This document shows, piece after piece, positions 49,633 through 58,519 of a DNA stretch of 64,000 bases. The stretch spans positions 124,001 to 188,000 of the forward strand of contig JASBUR010000008.1 of the NCBI GenBank assembly GCA_030147805.1, read 5' to 3'. The stretch is from Sphingomonadaceae bacterium (GTDB lineage: Bacteria > Pseudomonadota > Alphaproteobacteria > Sphingomonadales > Sphingomonadaceae). Each line of letters begins with the position of its first letter. Position 1 is the stretch's first letter. A program made the position numbers and the translations under genes. The notes beneath the pieces are model-generated. The model ran no database searches. It was not told where the DNA came from and saw only the letters and a list, made by a program, of their open reading frames with translations.

Positions 49633-50868
49633 TCAGTCCTCGCTTGCTGGCGCTGGCTTCGTCGGCGCCGGCGCACTGGTCGGCTTCGGGAGAACGGCCG
49701 CGTCGCCCCCCATCGGGTTGAGGCCCTCTTCGGCCCTGACTTCGTCCTGGGTCATCCACGCCGGCGATCCGCCGCTGCCCAGCGCCTTGGCGTTGTACTC
49801 CGACCGGTCCTTCGACGAGCCGCGCATCAGGCTGCGATAGTTGAGCTCGACGAGCAGGTCGTCTTCGTCGGGGAAGAGATCGCGGGCGCAGGCCTGCTCC
49901 CACCGCTCGCCCCACGGCATCAGCGAATGCGTGACGTGCGCCTGGAAGAACGCCTCGGCGCTTGCGAACGTCGCCGTCTTGTCGGTGTGCCCGACCATCT
50001 GCGGGAACACCCGGATCGCGCGGCAGCACTCCTCGATCTGGAAGCGCCGCGTTTCGAGGTGCTGGGCGTCGACGCCCTTCATGCCCGACGGCTCGAACTT
50101 CGCGCCGCGGTCGAGCACCAACGTCTTGAAGGCGTTGGTCAGCCCGCTCTTCTGGTCCTTGATCTGCTTGATGATGCGGGCGCGCGCATCGTCCGAAAGA
50201 TTCGGGTCCGTCGTCAGGATGCCGGACGTCTGCATCCCGTTGCCGTGTAGCCGCGCGTGGGCCTCCTCGGTGGCGATCGACAGGCCGATCGCCTCGCGCG
50301 CCTCACGGATGATGTCGATGGCGTTGATGCCGTCCCAGCTAGGACCGCGCAGGCGGAAGATGTCCTTCGCCGGAAATCGGCCGATCAGTCCGTTGATATC
50401 GCTGACGTCGTAAGCGACCTCGAAGTTGCCGAGCGCCACCGGCACGCAGGATCCGGCGGCCAGCGGCAGCAACTCGCGGATCTGATTACCCGTGACGCCG
50501 CGGTTGATGTAAGCGAATCCGCCGCGCGCGAGCACTGCGTGCCACATCATGATCTCGCGGAACTCGAACGACGTCATCCACTCGTTCGGCTGCCGGTACA
50601 GGATCCGGTAGAGCGGATGATCGATCGCCGGCTCCTTGCCGCCGCCGGGCTTGCGGCGGTAGAGGATGCACGGCTGCTGCGCGATGCCTTCGGCCAGGAC
50701 GCGCGTGCCCGAAAGGATCGTCGACACCCTGATCGCCGAGTGCGACGTTACCGACGTACCAGACTTGCTCCCGAGCATCTTCTCGAAGAACTCGATATAT
50801 GAGCTCTCGAGACCGACATGCTTCGCCTCGAGCGCGCCGGCAGCAAGCGTGCCGAACAGCCCCCTCAT
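49633..50868 (-). CDS. Portal protein, HK97 type
   Basis: 411 aa. It shows HK97-portal landmarks: SAIRVSTILSGTRVLAEGIAQQP, PLYRILYRQPNEWMTSFEFREIMM and LEECCRAIRVFPQM-like sequence (IEECCRAIRVFPQMVGHTD). ATG 50868 with GAGGAG 6 nt upstream overlaps the preceding stop (ATGA). It forms the dodecameric DNA channel at one capsid vertex and contacts terminase and the connector. Confidence 0.93.
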   Translation of the reverse strand: MRGLFGTLAAGALEAKHVGLESSYIEFFEKMLGSKSGTSVTSHSAIRVSTILSGTRVLAEGIAQQPCILYRRKPGGGKEPAIDHPLYRILYRQPNEWMTSFEFREIMMWHAVLARGGFAYINRGVTGNQIRELLPLAAGSCVPVALGNFEVAYDVSDINGLIGRFPAKDIFRLRGPSWDGINAIDIIREAREAIGLSIATEEAHARLHGNGMQTSGILTTDPNLSDDARARIIKQIKDQKSGLTNAFKTLVLDRGAKFEPSGMKGVDAQHLETRRFQIEECCRAIRVFPQMVGHTDKTATFASAEAFFQAHVTHSLMPWGERWEQACARDLFPDEDDLLVELNYRSLMRGSSKDRSEYNAKALGSGGSPAWMTQDEVRAEEGLNPMGGDAAVLPKPTSAPAPTKPAPASED

Positions 50869-51059
50869 CGGGCACTCCTCGCCGCCAGCCATGCCGCGGC
50901 GAGCAGCATGATGCCGCCGACGATCCACCCGGCGGGCGCGTAGATCTCGGCGGCGCCATGGGCGACCATGCCGGCGCCGGCCAGCCCGGCCGCATCGCGC
51001 AGCACGGCCGGTGCCGCCGCGGCCGCCAGGCGGCCAACGCTCTTCAGCTTCTCGAGCAT
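50865..51059 (-). CDS. Small membrane protein between terminase and portal
   Basis: 64 aa with one C-terminal transmembrane helix (about residues 42-60, GWIVGGIMLLAAAWLAA) and an Ala-rich amphipathic first half. Short hydrophobic ORFs at this position occur in several HK97-like prophages, function unknown. The stop overlaps the portal start. Confidence 0.7.
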   Translation of the reverse strand: MLEKLKSVGRLAAAAAPAVLRDAAGLAGAGMVAHGAAEIYAPAGWIVGGIMLLAAAWLAARSAR

Positions 51060-51069
51060 GGCGGCTCCG

Positions 51070-52926
51070 TCAGAGAACGATGATGTCTTCGGTTTCGACG
51101 TAGCTCGCCGCAGGCGGCGGCGGCTTCACGCCGAGCATCGGCGCGACGGCGTTCACCAGCGCGTCGATGCCGTCGATCTTGTTCGGACTGTTCGGCTTGT
51201 CCTTTTTGGGAAGGAGCGAGCCGTCGATCTTGCGGGTCACCACCGCATTCGAAGCCATCCACGCCATGACCGGATTGACGTCGGGCGCGATCTGGTGGGG
51301 CCCGGCCTTCAGCCTCGCCTCGATCTCCTTCGACGGGTCGGAGAAGTTCGCGGCGTTCTTCTGCATCAACACGGCGATCGGCTCGGCAAGCCCCTTGTTC
51401 AGGTTGACAGCCATCCCCTGCGCCGACGAGAAGTGATCCGAGGTCACCCTGCGCACCGCGAAGCGCGCCATCATCCAGCGGATGATCTGCTCGACAATCT
51501 CCAGGTCGACGAAGTCCCCGGGCGTGATCACCAGCGGATGGTCGAAAGCCGGCGGCGGCACCGGCAGCGGCGCGCCGTCTTCGGCGAAGAGCCGGAAGTC
51601 GGTCTCGACATCCTCGAGCGGCGGCCCGCCGTTATGTCCCGACCAGGTCGCGTACAGCGTCTGCGACGTGTCCGACTGATCGTCGCGATCGAGCACGCTC
51701 TCCGGCAGGAAGAACAGCGACTTGAAGATCAGCCGCCCCGTCTTGTCGATCGCCGCGATTACCACCGCGGTGATGTCGTCGCGGTCCGAAAGGTCGGTAC
51801 CGACATAACAGTCGAGCCCGTCGAAGGCCGACCAGTCGTGAACCTCCTCCGCCGCCTTCCACTGCGCGGGCGAAAGCCAGTTGGTGGCGGCGCGAAGCCA
51901 GATGTTGAGGCGCTTCGTGAGGAATTCGCCGAGCGATGCCGGTGACGCCTTCGCCTCCTTGGCGTAGCCCTTGAACTCCTCGAGGTCGACCGCCTTGCCG
52001 AGCAGCGGATTGGCCTTGATCCAGACCCGCGGGTCGAACGGGTCGTCGCCCTCGTCGATCGTGAAAACGATCCCGAAGTAGTGATCCAGCTCGAGCACGC
52101 CCTCGAGCATCTTCGTCACCATCGTGCGCTGCTCGTAGCAGACGCCCGTCATGTTGAAGCCCGCCGTCGTGATCATCCACATCAGCGGCTGCTTGCGCGC
52201 GCCGAAGGCCGACCGGATGACGTCGAACAGACCGCGGTCCTTGTGCGCGTGCAGCTCGTCGAGGATCCCGACGTAGGGGTTGTGCCCGTCCTGCGTCGAC
52301 GACTTCGAGTTGATCGTCTCGATCGAGCCGCCGTTGAAATCGCAGGTGACCGCCCTCGCCCACGGCCGAAGCGCGAACGCATCGCGAAGCGCGGCGGTGC
52401 GCGCCACCATCTTCTTGGCCGGTTCGAAGACCTTCTTCGCCTGGTTGCCAGTCGTCGCGCCGATGATGATCTGCGGCCCGAGCTCGTTCTCGCAGCACAG
52501 GCAGTAGAGCGCGACCCCGGCGGTCAGCGTCGACTTGGCGTTCTTACGCGCGACCTCGCAATAGACGCGGGTGAAGCGCCGCCGCCCGTCAAGCTTGCGG
52601 CGCCAGCCGAAGACGCAGGCAAGGATGAAGACCTGCGCAGGCTCGAGTTCGAGCGTCGCGCTCTCCCAGCTCCCCTCGACGTGCGGCAACTTCTCGATGA
52701 AGTCGCAGGCGTTGTTCGCCTCCCACGCATCGAAGTAGAAGTCGCACCCCTTCTTCGCCGCGCGTTTCAGGTCGTCGAGGTGACGCTGCGCGGCAAGGCG
52801 CACCCACTTGCAGAACTTCTTGCCAGCCTGGTCTGCAGCCGCCGCCTTCGCGTAGGCGTGCGCGACCTTGGCGTAATCCTTACCGTGGCCGGTTCCGGAC
52901 GAAGGGGTTTCCGCTCGGCTGGTCAT
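51070..52926 (-). CDS. Terminase large subunit
   Basis: 618 aa of the Terminase_1/HK97 TerL family. The ATPase has a Walker A-like VARKNAKST (about residues 125-133), Walker B with catalytic Glu in VGILDELHAH, and a C-terminal nuclease with acidic residues in CYVGTDLSDRDD and near DGIDALVNA. It pumps and cuts phage DNA. It overlaps the small-subunit gene by 47 nt. Full length, with no break. Confidence 0.94.
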   Translation of the reverse strand: MTSRAETPSSGTGHGKDYAKVAHAYAKAAAADQAGKKFCKWVRLAAQRHLDDLKRAAKKGCDFYFDAWEANNACDFIEKLPHVEGSWESATLELEPAQVFILACVFGWRRKLDGRRRFTRVYCEVARKNAKSTLTAGVALYCLCCENELGPQIIIGATTGNQAKKVFEPAKKMVARTAALRDAFALRPWARAVTCDFNGGSIETINSKSSTQDGHNPYVGILDELHAHKDRGLFDVIRSAFGARKQPLMWMITTAGFNMTGVCYEQRTMVTKMLEGVLELDHYFGIVFTIDEGDDPFDPRVWIKANPLLGKAVDLEEFKGYAKEAKASPASLGEFLTKRLNIWLRAATNWLSPAQWKAAEEVHDWSAFDGLDCYVGTDLSDRDDITAVVIAAIDKTGRLIFKSLFFLPESVLDRDDQSDTSQTLYATWSGHNGGPPLEDVETDFRLFAEDGAPLPVPPPAFDHPLVITPGDFVDLEIVEQIIRWMMARFAVRRVTSDHFSSAQGMAVNLNKGLAEPIAVLMQKNAANFSDPSKEIEARLKAGPHQIAPDVNPVMAWMASNAVVTRKIDGSLLPKKDKPNSPNKIDGIDALVNAVAPMLGVKPPPPAASYVETEDIIVL

Positions 52927-53389
52927 TGGGCTTGGTGCCCCCGGAGGCGCGGGCGCGCGGCCCGGCGATGCCGAGCAGCTCGCGCATCCGGCGCAGTTCG
53001 GTCAGGTAGGCTGCAGGCGGCGGGGCGGGCGGCGTCGCTGGTGTGCCGCGCGAGGCTTTCGTTCCCTGCCATGCCTTGCGGCAGGCGGCTTCGAGTTCGC
53101 AGTAGGTGGCGAAGAGCGAGCTGTCGCGCTCGAGCACGCCGCCGATCATCACCCGCCCGAGCTCCTCCTGCCAGATCAGCTGGGCGCCTGGCGACAGGTA
53201 GTCGGGCATCGCCGGCACCGCGCCGGCGTCCATGACCTCGCCCTGGAGCGCCGGCCGGGCCAGCGCCGCGACGGTCGCGTCGGCCGCGGTCCGCGCCGCC
53301 GCCGCCGATGCGCCGCCGTTGCGGCTCGGCTTGTAGGTGCCGCGCGCCAGCTTGGTGGCCGGCGTCTGCGGCTTGGGCCCGCGCTTCAC
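52880..53389 (-). CDS. Terminase small subunit, P27 family
   Basis: 169 aa from a GTG start (MKRGPKPQTPATKL). The N-terminal KxGxKP motif and the later YLSPGAQLIWQEELGRVM and SLFATYCELEAACRKAW helices fit P27-type small terminases, which recognise the packaging site. The C-terminus overlaps the large subunit. There is no strong Shine-Dalgarno before the GTG, but no better start is available. Confidence 0.88.
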   Translation of the reverse strand: MKRGPKPQTPATKLARGTYKPSRNGGASAAAARTAADATVAALARPALQGEVMDAGAVPAMPDYLSPGAQLIWQEELGRVMIGGVLERDSSLFATYCELEAACRKAWQGTKASRGTPATPPAPPPAAYLTELRRMRELLGIAGPRARASGGTKPNDQPSGNPFVRNRPR

Positions 53390-53541
53390 GGCCGGCCCGC
53401 GTGATAGCTGAGGTCCAAAGGATGTTCCAAATTTAATTGGGGTGGCGAAATTTTAATTTGTCAGCGCAGAAAAAAGGGCTTGGGCGCGGTGTCCGCGCCA
53501 TCGACCCCTGAAGATCAGCCCCCCCGGGGGGGGGTCTGAAG
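53390..53541. other. Gene-free 152-bp region with GC palindrome; candidate packaging (cos) region
   Basis: Between terS and the HNH gene lies a run of 7 C followed by 9 G (53519-53534), a perfect short palindrome, next to an AT-rich stretch (about 53425-53475). In HK97-like phages the HNH gene and the cos site are commonly near terS, so this is the best candidate in the window. No direct proof. Confidence 0.45.
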
Positions 53542-53868
53542 TCACCTGAGGTGAGGGGCGGCCTGTCGCCGTGCTGAAGCCTCGGCTTCAGTCTTCTCGC
53601 GGTGGTGGTCGCCGCAGAGGGGCTGAAGGTTGCGGCGTTCGTTCGATCCGCCCTCGCTCAGCGGAGTGATGTGATCGACTTCGGTCGCGGCGCTGACCAG
53701 GCCGAGGCGCCTGCAGACCCTGCAGAGCGGCTCCTCATCAAGCACGGCACGGCGCAGGCTCTGCCCCTTGCGCCCCCGCAGGCGGCGACCGGCAGCCTTC
53801 GATGGCCGCGCCCACGACTTGCGCTGCGGCGCGGCCGTCATGCTGAACGACGGGGGGCGCTTAGCCAT
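53542..53868 (-). CDS. HNH endonuclease (packaging-associated)
   Basis: 108 aa. The HNH core is clear: CRVCRRLG, then ATEVDHITPLSEGG and NLQPLCGDHHREKT, with two CxxC-type zinc ligands. HNH proteins directly upstream of terS act with the terminase in cos cleavage and are needed for morphogenesis in HK97-like phages. It overlaps the zinc-protein gene by 8 nt. Confidence 0.92.
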   Translation of the reverse strand: MAKRPPSFSMTAAPQRKSWARPSKAAGRRLRGRKGQSLRRAVLDEEPLCRVCRRLGLVSAATEVDHITPLSEGGSNERRNLQPLCGDHHREKTEAEASARRQAAPHLR

Positions 53869-54085
53869 GCCACACCCGGCGGCGGTCGTTCACCTGCTGC
53901 CAGGTGAGGCCGCACACTCCGCAGTGAAGCCGGCGCGTCACCGTCCAGCCGTGGAACCGACCGCCCAGCACCTCGACATCGGACGGCGCGCCGCCGCCAT
54001 GACCTTCCGCCCCGCAGTCGATGCAGGTCAGCGGCTTCATGTTCCTGACGATGAGGCTCTCGACGTCGGGGCTGCGCTGAGCCAT
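53861..54085 (-). CDS. Small zinc-ribbon-like phage protein
   Basis: 74 aa with two Cys pairs: CIDCGAEGHGGG near residue 21 and CGVCGLTW near residue 55, which would bind one zinc. No catalytic motif. Possibly a DNA- or RNA-binding accessory factor. It is the first gene after a terminator-like hairpin at 54109-54138. Confidence 0.72.
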   Translation of the reverse strand: MAQRSPDVESLIVRNMKPLTCIDCGAEGHGGGAPSDVEVLGGRFHGWTVTRRLHCGVCGLTWQQVNDRRRVWHG

Positions 54086-54108
54086 CCGCGTCCCCCGAAA
54101 CGAAGAGC

Positions 54109-54138
54109 GCCCCGACAGCCTATCGGCCCGGGGCGCAC
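54109..54138 (-). terminator. Terminator-like hairpin between early and packaging genes
   Basis: 8-bp GC stem (54109-54116 with 54131-54138), 14-nt loop and TCTTCGTTT on the minus strand, 19 nt after the stop of the 280-aa gene. It may separate early from late transcription or act as the site of a late antiterminator. Confidence 0.55.
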
Positions 54139-54157
54139 CTTCTCACGCTCGTCCTTT

Positions 54158-55000
54158 CTACGCTCCGAGTGCGGGTTCCGGCAAGACCTTTTCGACGGCG
54201 CTGTAGTCGATGACGCCGTCGAGCCTCGGCATGCGCTGGCGAACGGGCGCGAACCAGCGTGGCGCGCGATCGCGCAGCGAGAGCAGCAGCCGGTTCACCG
54301 CGATCTTGTAGAGCGTCCCAGCCCATCGCTTCACCGCAAGCCGGTGCGCCTTCTCGGCGACATCCCGCGCCGCGCGGGCGCTGGCGTCCGTCTCGTCGAT
54401 CGCCGGATTGCTGAACGGTCGCTCGGCCAGCCCGAACTCGGTGAAGGTCTGATCCTCGACGATCACGGCACGCAGGATCCTCAGCTCGACGCCAAGGTCG
54501 GTCGGCACGCGCTGGCGCTTGCCGATCGGCTGCGAGGCGCGCGTGAACAGCCAGTCGACCCATTCGACGTCGATGCGCGCCATGGCGGCGCGCTCATTGA
54601 TCGGCAGGTGGTCATAGGCCGAGCCGCCGGCGCCACATGCCAGGACGGAACGGGTGAGCCCCGCCTGCGCCATCTCGCTGACCTCGTCCATCCACTTGGC
54701 GGCGCGGTAGAGCTCATAGTCGTGCGGCGTCTGTTCGCTGCGATTATAATAGGTCTCGTAGCGCGGCACGCGCCGAACGATGCGGTGGTACTTCCCCGGA
54801 CCCTCGCCGAGCTCGCCGGTCAGGTCGACGAGCCGGTCGGGCTTGTAGTCTCGGTGCGCCGCGGCGTGGGGGTTGATCGCCTCGGCCGTCGCGCTGTGTG
54901 CCGCAGGCGCCTGCCTGCCCCTTGCCGCGCCGAGGATCGTCGATACGCTGGCGGCTGCGGTCCGGAGGGCGCCGTCGCGCCCCGCCTGGTTCCTACCCAT
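54158..55000 (-). CDS. Phage protein of unknown function (280 aa)
   Basis: Soluble, mixed alpha/beta. Visible landmarks are HRIVRRVPRYETYYNR, an acidic EWVDWLF segment and a basic C-terminal half (KRWAGTLYKIAVNRLLLSLRDR). The position at the end of the replication module and before packaging is where late regulators or recombination nucleases are often found, but I see no recognisable domain. It has a 79-bp leader in front, the largest gap in the early block, which may hold a promoter. Confidence 0.7.
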   Translation of the reverse strand: MGRNQAGRDGALRTAAASVSTILGAARGRQAPAAHSATAEAINPHAAAHRDYKPDRLVDLTGELGEGPGKYHRIVRRVPRYETYYNRSEQTPHDYELYRAAKWMDEVSEMAQAGLTRSVLACGAGGSAYDHLPINERAAMARIDVEWVDWLFTRASQPIGKRQRVPTDLGVELRILRAVIVEDQTFTEFGLAERPFSNPAIDETDASARAARDVAEKAHRLAVKRWAGTLYKIAVNRLLLSLRDRAPRWFAPVRQRMPRLDGVIDYSAVEKVLPEPALGA

Positions 55001-55079
55001 ATTACCCCGCTCACGCTCGCCGACAGCAAATATATCGCGAGCCGGTGGGGCGCCACAGGTAGGATAGCGCGGGGATATC

Positions 55080-55289
55080 TCAGCTGCCCTGGGCGCGTGT
55101 CACGAGCTGATAGCGGCCTTCAAGGTTCACCTCCCGATCGCCTACGCGGCACCATCCGCCCCGCGCCGCCTCGACGCACTCGACAGTGATGTCGTTATAT
55201 TCCCCGACCTCGATCACCTTCTGTCGGTCGCTTCCGTCCCTGGTCACGATGTCGCCAATCGCGAATGAGCGCCCTAGATCCTTTGTCAT
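55080..55289 (-). CDS. Small phage protein (69 aa)
   Basis: A beta-rich, SH3-like-sized protein (IGDIVTRDGSDRQKVIEV, then CRVGDREVNLEGRYQLV). Similar short early proteins bind nucleic acid or host factors. Its ATG overlaps the stop of the DnaC-like gene, so it is co-translated. No family recognised. Confidence 0.65.
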   Translation of the reverse strand: MTKDLGRSFAIGDIVTRDGSDRQKVIEVGEYNDITVECVEAARGGWCRVGDREVNLEGRYQLVTRAQGS

Positions 55290-56092
55290 CGCGTTCGGTA
55301 GTCATCCCAGCCGAACGTCAGCACCACACCATCCCCGTCCTGCAGCCGCGACACCGCCCGCTCGCCGAGGTATGCCTTCATGCCGTTGAGGTCGACGTTG
55401 CCGGCGGCGATCGTCGGCTTCAGCTGCTGATACCGCAGGTCGATCACTCGGTGCAGCAGCGCACGCTCGGCATCGGTTCCGTACTGCACGCCGATCTCGT
55501 CGATCAGCAGCAGGTCTGGCGCCACGAAGCGCGCGATGACGGACGCCTCATCCTCCTTCGCGCTGCGCGCCCAGCTGGCCTTGATCGCGGCGATCATCGA
55601 CCAGGCGTCGGTGTAGAGCGGTTGGCAGCGGCCATGCAGTGCCAGTGCTGCGGCGCAGAGCAGGTGCGTCTTCCCCGTCCCCGGGCGGCCGATCAGCATC
55701 AGGCCGCTGCCGACCTTCCGCCGCGTATCGAAGCGCTCGCAGTAGAGCCGCACCGTCCGCAGCACCTTCGCCTGGTCACTGCCCGCCGGCGCCTCGTAGT
55801 TGTCGAAGGTCGCGCCGCGGAAGCGAACCGGCACGCCGAGCGCCACCATGCGCGCCTCGGTGCGGCGCCGCGTCTCGTCGGCTTCGCGCTGCGCCTGCTC
55901 GTGGCGGCGCCGCGCCTCGTCCTCGGCTTCGCATGTCGCGCAGCTCGGGTCGAAGTCGAGCCGGCGCCCGCCGACCCAGACGTACGACACCCGGCCGATG
56001 AAGCTTCCATGCCGGGCGCAGTTGAACGGCTGTTCGGGCCCGCACTCCTCGCGCGGGGCTTCGGCTTCAGTGGGCAGCGGCTGCGTGGCCAT
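55286..56092 (-). CDS. DnaC-like helicase loader (AAA+ ATPase)
   Basis: 268 aa. Walker A GRPGTGKT at residues 135-142, Walker B LLLIDEIG near 195-202 and a sensor region with TIAAGNVDL are those of DnaC/IstB-type loaders. An N-terminal Cys cluster (C17, C25, C51, C54) could bind zinc. It delivers the host DnaB helicase to the phage origin. It overlaps the end of the DUF1376 gene by 26 nt, the usual initiator-loader pair. Confidence 0.9.
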   Translation of the reverse strand: MATQPLPTEAEAPREECGPEQPFNCARHGSFIGRVSYVWVGGRRLDFDPSCATCEAEDEARRRHEQAQREADETRRRTEARMVALGVPVRFRGATFDNYEAPAGSDQAKVLRTVRLYCERFDTRRKVGSGLMLIGRPGTGKTHLLCAAALALHGRCQPLYTDAWSMIAAIKASWARSAKEDEASVIARFVAPDLLLIDEIGVQYGTDAERALLHRVIDLRYQQLKPTIAAGNVDLNGMKAYLGERAVSRLQDGDGVVLTFGWDDYRTR

Positions 56093-57101
56093 CGTCTATC
56101 TCCCAGCGGCTGAGGCGCTGCTCGCGAGCAGCAATCTGTTCGGGGGTCTCGTCGAAGCTGGTGGCGGGTTCGGCCATGCCGAGGCCGTTGCCGCGGCGGG
56201 GACGGCCGGCGCCGGTCGCGCCCGCTGCCTTGGCGGCACGTCGGGCGATCGCCTGGCGCACCGGGGCGTCGAAGTAGTTCAGCGAATGGATGGGCACCTG
56301 GCTGATGGCGACCGTGTCGCGGATCAGCTCGATGATGTCTGTCTCGAAGACCGCACCTGCGTCCAGCCACTCGCGGACGATCTGCTGGCTGCGGACGATC
56401 TGGCCGGGGTCGATGTTCCGGACGCCGGCCGTGCGGCACACATGGTCGGCAAGCTTGAGGTAATCGACCTCGGCAGCCGGCTCGCTCGCGCCCACGCCAA
56501 CATCAACCACCCTAGACCCGGTCACTGTCCCTGTCTCTTGGGACCCCGGTGGTAGTCCCGTTGCGCTCCCGGTGGGAGGCGTGGCGGCTCCCACCGGGAG
56601 CGCCTTGGCAGCGCGTCGGGAGAGCGCCTTGGACTGCGGGTTGAGTGCCGCCAGCATTCCGACGGCCTCGGCGAGCGCGGCATCGAAAGGCTGTGGGTCG
56701 AAGGTGTGGCTGTAGCGGCGCGCATTGCCGGCGCCGCTCGACTTGCGCTGCGCGACCTTCTCGATCCACGCCTCGAGCGCCATCTCGGCGACGACCTTGT
56801 GATAGAGCCGGCCGTCGCTCGCCTTCACCCAGCCGCGTAGCGCTTCCGCCTTCAGCTTGCGCCAGGTGCGCAGGTCGCGCCCAAGGCCCGCCAGCTTCAC
56901 AAGCTGCGTGTCGTCGTCGGCGAGCGAAGCGGCAGGCACCTGATGCCAACTCGAAAGCCAGAGGTTGAAGCCCGCCCGCCAGGCGCCGTCGTCGGCGATG
57001 GCGTCGAACTCCGACGCGCGCAGGCGCACGATGTCGATCATCATCCGCGGGAAATCGCGCAGGTCGCAGGCGGCAGGTGTCATGGGTTCAGGTTCGTTCA
57101 T
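56067..57101 (-). CDS. DUF1376-containing replication protein
   Basis: 344 aa. The N-terminal part has the DUF1376 (YdaU-like) pattern: MMIDIVRLRASEF, then FNLWLSSWHQVPAASLADDDTQL and KASDGRLYHKVVAEMALEAW. A Pro/Thr/Gly linker follows (about 165-205), and then a C-terminal helical region. Such proteins serve as replication initiators in phages and are nearly always followed by a DnaC-type loader, as here. It likely binds the phage origin, possibly within its own gene. Confidence 0.85.
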   Translation of the reverse strand: MNEPEPMTPAACDLRDFPRMMIDIVRLRASEFDAIADDGAWRAGFNLWLSSWHQVPAASLADDDTQLVKLAGLGRDLRTWRKLKAEALRGWVKASDGRLYHKVVAEMALEAWIEKVAQRKSSGAGNARRYSHTFDPQPFDAALAEAVGMLAALNPQSKALSRRAAKALPVGAATPPTGSATGLPPGSQETGTVTGSRVVDVGVGASEPAAEVDYLKLADHVCRTAGVRNIDPGQIVRSQQIVREWLDAGAVFETDIIELIRDTVAISQVPIHSLNYFDAPVRQAIARRAAKAAGATGAGRPRRGNGLGMAEPATSFDETPEQIAAREQRLSRWEIDDGHAAAAH

Positions 57102-57110
57102 TGTACTCGC

Positions 57111-57284
57111 CTACGCTGCTGAGTGGTCCAGCTGCCGGGATGCGGCGCTGTGGCATTCACAGATGTCCTCGATGATCATGCGGCGCAGCTCCAGCATCTG
57201 CAGCCTGTCCTCTGCAACCGGGAGAAGATCTATCGCCGCGCCGGGGGCTAGACCGACCTGAAGGATTTCAGGTGAGGTCGTCAT
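57111..57284 (-). CDS. Small acidic phage protein (57 aa)
   Basis: MTTSPEILQVGLAPGAAID..., with a helical Leu-rich middle (VAEDRLQMLELRRMIIEDI) and a CxCH pair near the end. Function unknown. The ATG overlaps the stop of the DndC-like gene (ATGA), which supports that it is translated. Confidence 0.65.
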   Translation of the reverse strand: MTTSPEILQVGLAPGAAIDLLPVAEDRLQMLELRRMIIEDICECHSAASRQLDHSAA

Positions 57285-58519
57285 GCGCCCACCAGTTCGC
57301 GAAAGAGGATCGGCTCGACCGTGCCGTCCGGGTTCTTGCGATCGAGCCACGCATCCATGCTGGGCTCGCTGCCATCCCACTTGTTCGGCCAGGTCCGCGC
57401 TGCGATGAGTTCGCGGATCCTCTCCTCCTCTTCAGCATTGAGGATGTCGACGCCCGGCCGGCCGAGACGCGCAGCGGCGTCGTTGCACCGCGTCTGGATG
57501 TCGAGGACGCGACTGAGCGCCCAGCTGCGGGCCTCGAGCTTCAGCGGCCCGCCCCGCTGCCCCGAAGACGACAGCTTGCCATTCTTGAGCACCTCCGGCT
57601 CTGACTTGCGCAGCCGATGCTTGGCGAGGCGCAGTTCGCGGTATAGCGGCTTGAGCTCGAGCAACGGCGTCAAGTGCGTCCAGCCTTCCATGGCGACGAT
57701 CACGTTGAGCGCGATGTCCTCGCTGGCCAGCGGGCAGCCGATGCAACCGGTCCTAGCGGCGATGTCGCGCGCCTGATCGTCGCCGCCATATGCATCGACG
57801 AGGATCCGGGTGTCCCAACCGCCGAACTCGCGCATGGGCGCGAACGCGACCAGCCAGTCGAAGACGTTGCAGACCCGCCAGTGCAGGATCGGCGCCAGCG
57901 TTGCCACGCGGCCGCGGATGCCCGGGCTGTCGGGCAGTACCTGCTGATACCACCCCTGCCCGCACTCGGCGCCATCCTTCGAACACGACATGGCGATCCG
58001 GCCGTCGCGCACCGCGCTCTCGCCCTCGCGGACGCCGGTCAGCATGAGGATCGAGCCCTCGACGCCGGCGAGCGCAGAGGCCAGCGCCGCGGACATAGGG
58101 TCGACCTTGATCTGCCGCGTGCACCAGCGAAGCGTGCCGTTGTTCGGTGGCGGGACACCGCGTCCGAGCATGTAGACCATGAAGCGCTTGTCGAGCGGCG
58201 CCCGAACCACCTGAAGGTCGATCCACGGCCGCTGCGCCAGCTTTGCCATGATTGCCGCAGCGGCAGCCTGGATCGGCGGAAGCTCTTGCCGGGTGTCGGC
58301 GTAGTAGACGCGGAGCACATCGGGCTGGGTCAGCTCGCCCGCCTCGATGAGGTGGATGAGCAGCGTGAGCAGCAATGTCGAATCCTTGCCGCCCGACCAC
58401 GCGACGGCCTTGTGCCTGTGCTCGCTCCAATAGGCCTTGAGCGACTGCAAGGTCAGCTCGACAGCCTCCTCGTGCACCATGCGGGCGTCGCCAGCGAAGA
58501 TGTTGGCTTGCCGCGTCAT
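57281..58519 (-). CDS. PAPS-reductase/DndC-like PP-loop protein
   Basis: 412 aa. The ATP-pyrophosphatase loop SGGKDS is at residues 42-47. Further blocks are RWCTRQIK (Cys133), TGVREGESAVR, CSKDGAECGQGW and RTGCIGCPLASED (Cys259, Cys262), the cysteine layout of DndC-type proteins that carry an Fe-S cluster. DndC activates sulfur for DNA phosphorothioation; phage PAPS-reductase-like proteins are common but mostly uncharacterised. It is coupled on both sides (ATGA overlaps) and lies directly after a helicase-methyltransferase, suggesting a nucleic-acid modification role. Confidence 0.87.
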   Translation of the reverse strand: MTRQANIFAGDARMVHEEAVELTLQSLKAYWSEHRHKAVAWSGGKDSTLLLTLLIHLIEAGELTQPDVLRVYYADTRQELPPIQAAAAAIMAKLAQRPWIDLQVVRAPLDKRFMVYMLGRGVPPPNNGTLRWCTRQIKVDPMSAALASALAGVEGSILMLTGVREGESAVRDGRIAMSCSKDGAECGQGWYQQVLPDSPGIRGRVATLAPILHWRVCNVFDWLVAFAPMREFGGWDTRILVDAYGGDDQARDIAARTGCIGCPLASEDIALNVIVAMEGWTHLTPLLELKPLYRELRLAKHRLRKSEPEVLKNGKLSSSGQRGGPLKLEARSWALSRVLDIQTRCNDAAARLGRPGVDILNAEEEERIRELIAARTWPNKWDGSEPSMDAWLDRKNPDGTVEPILFRELVGA

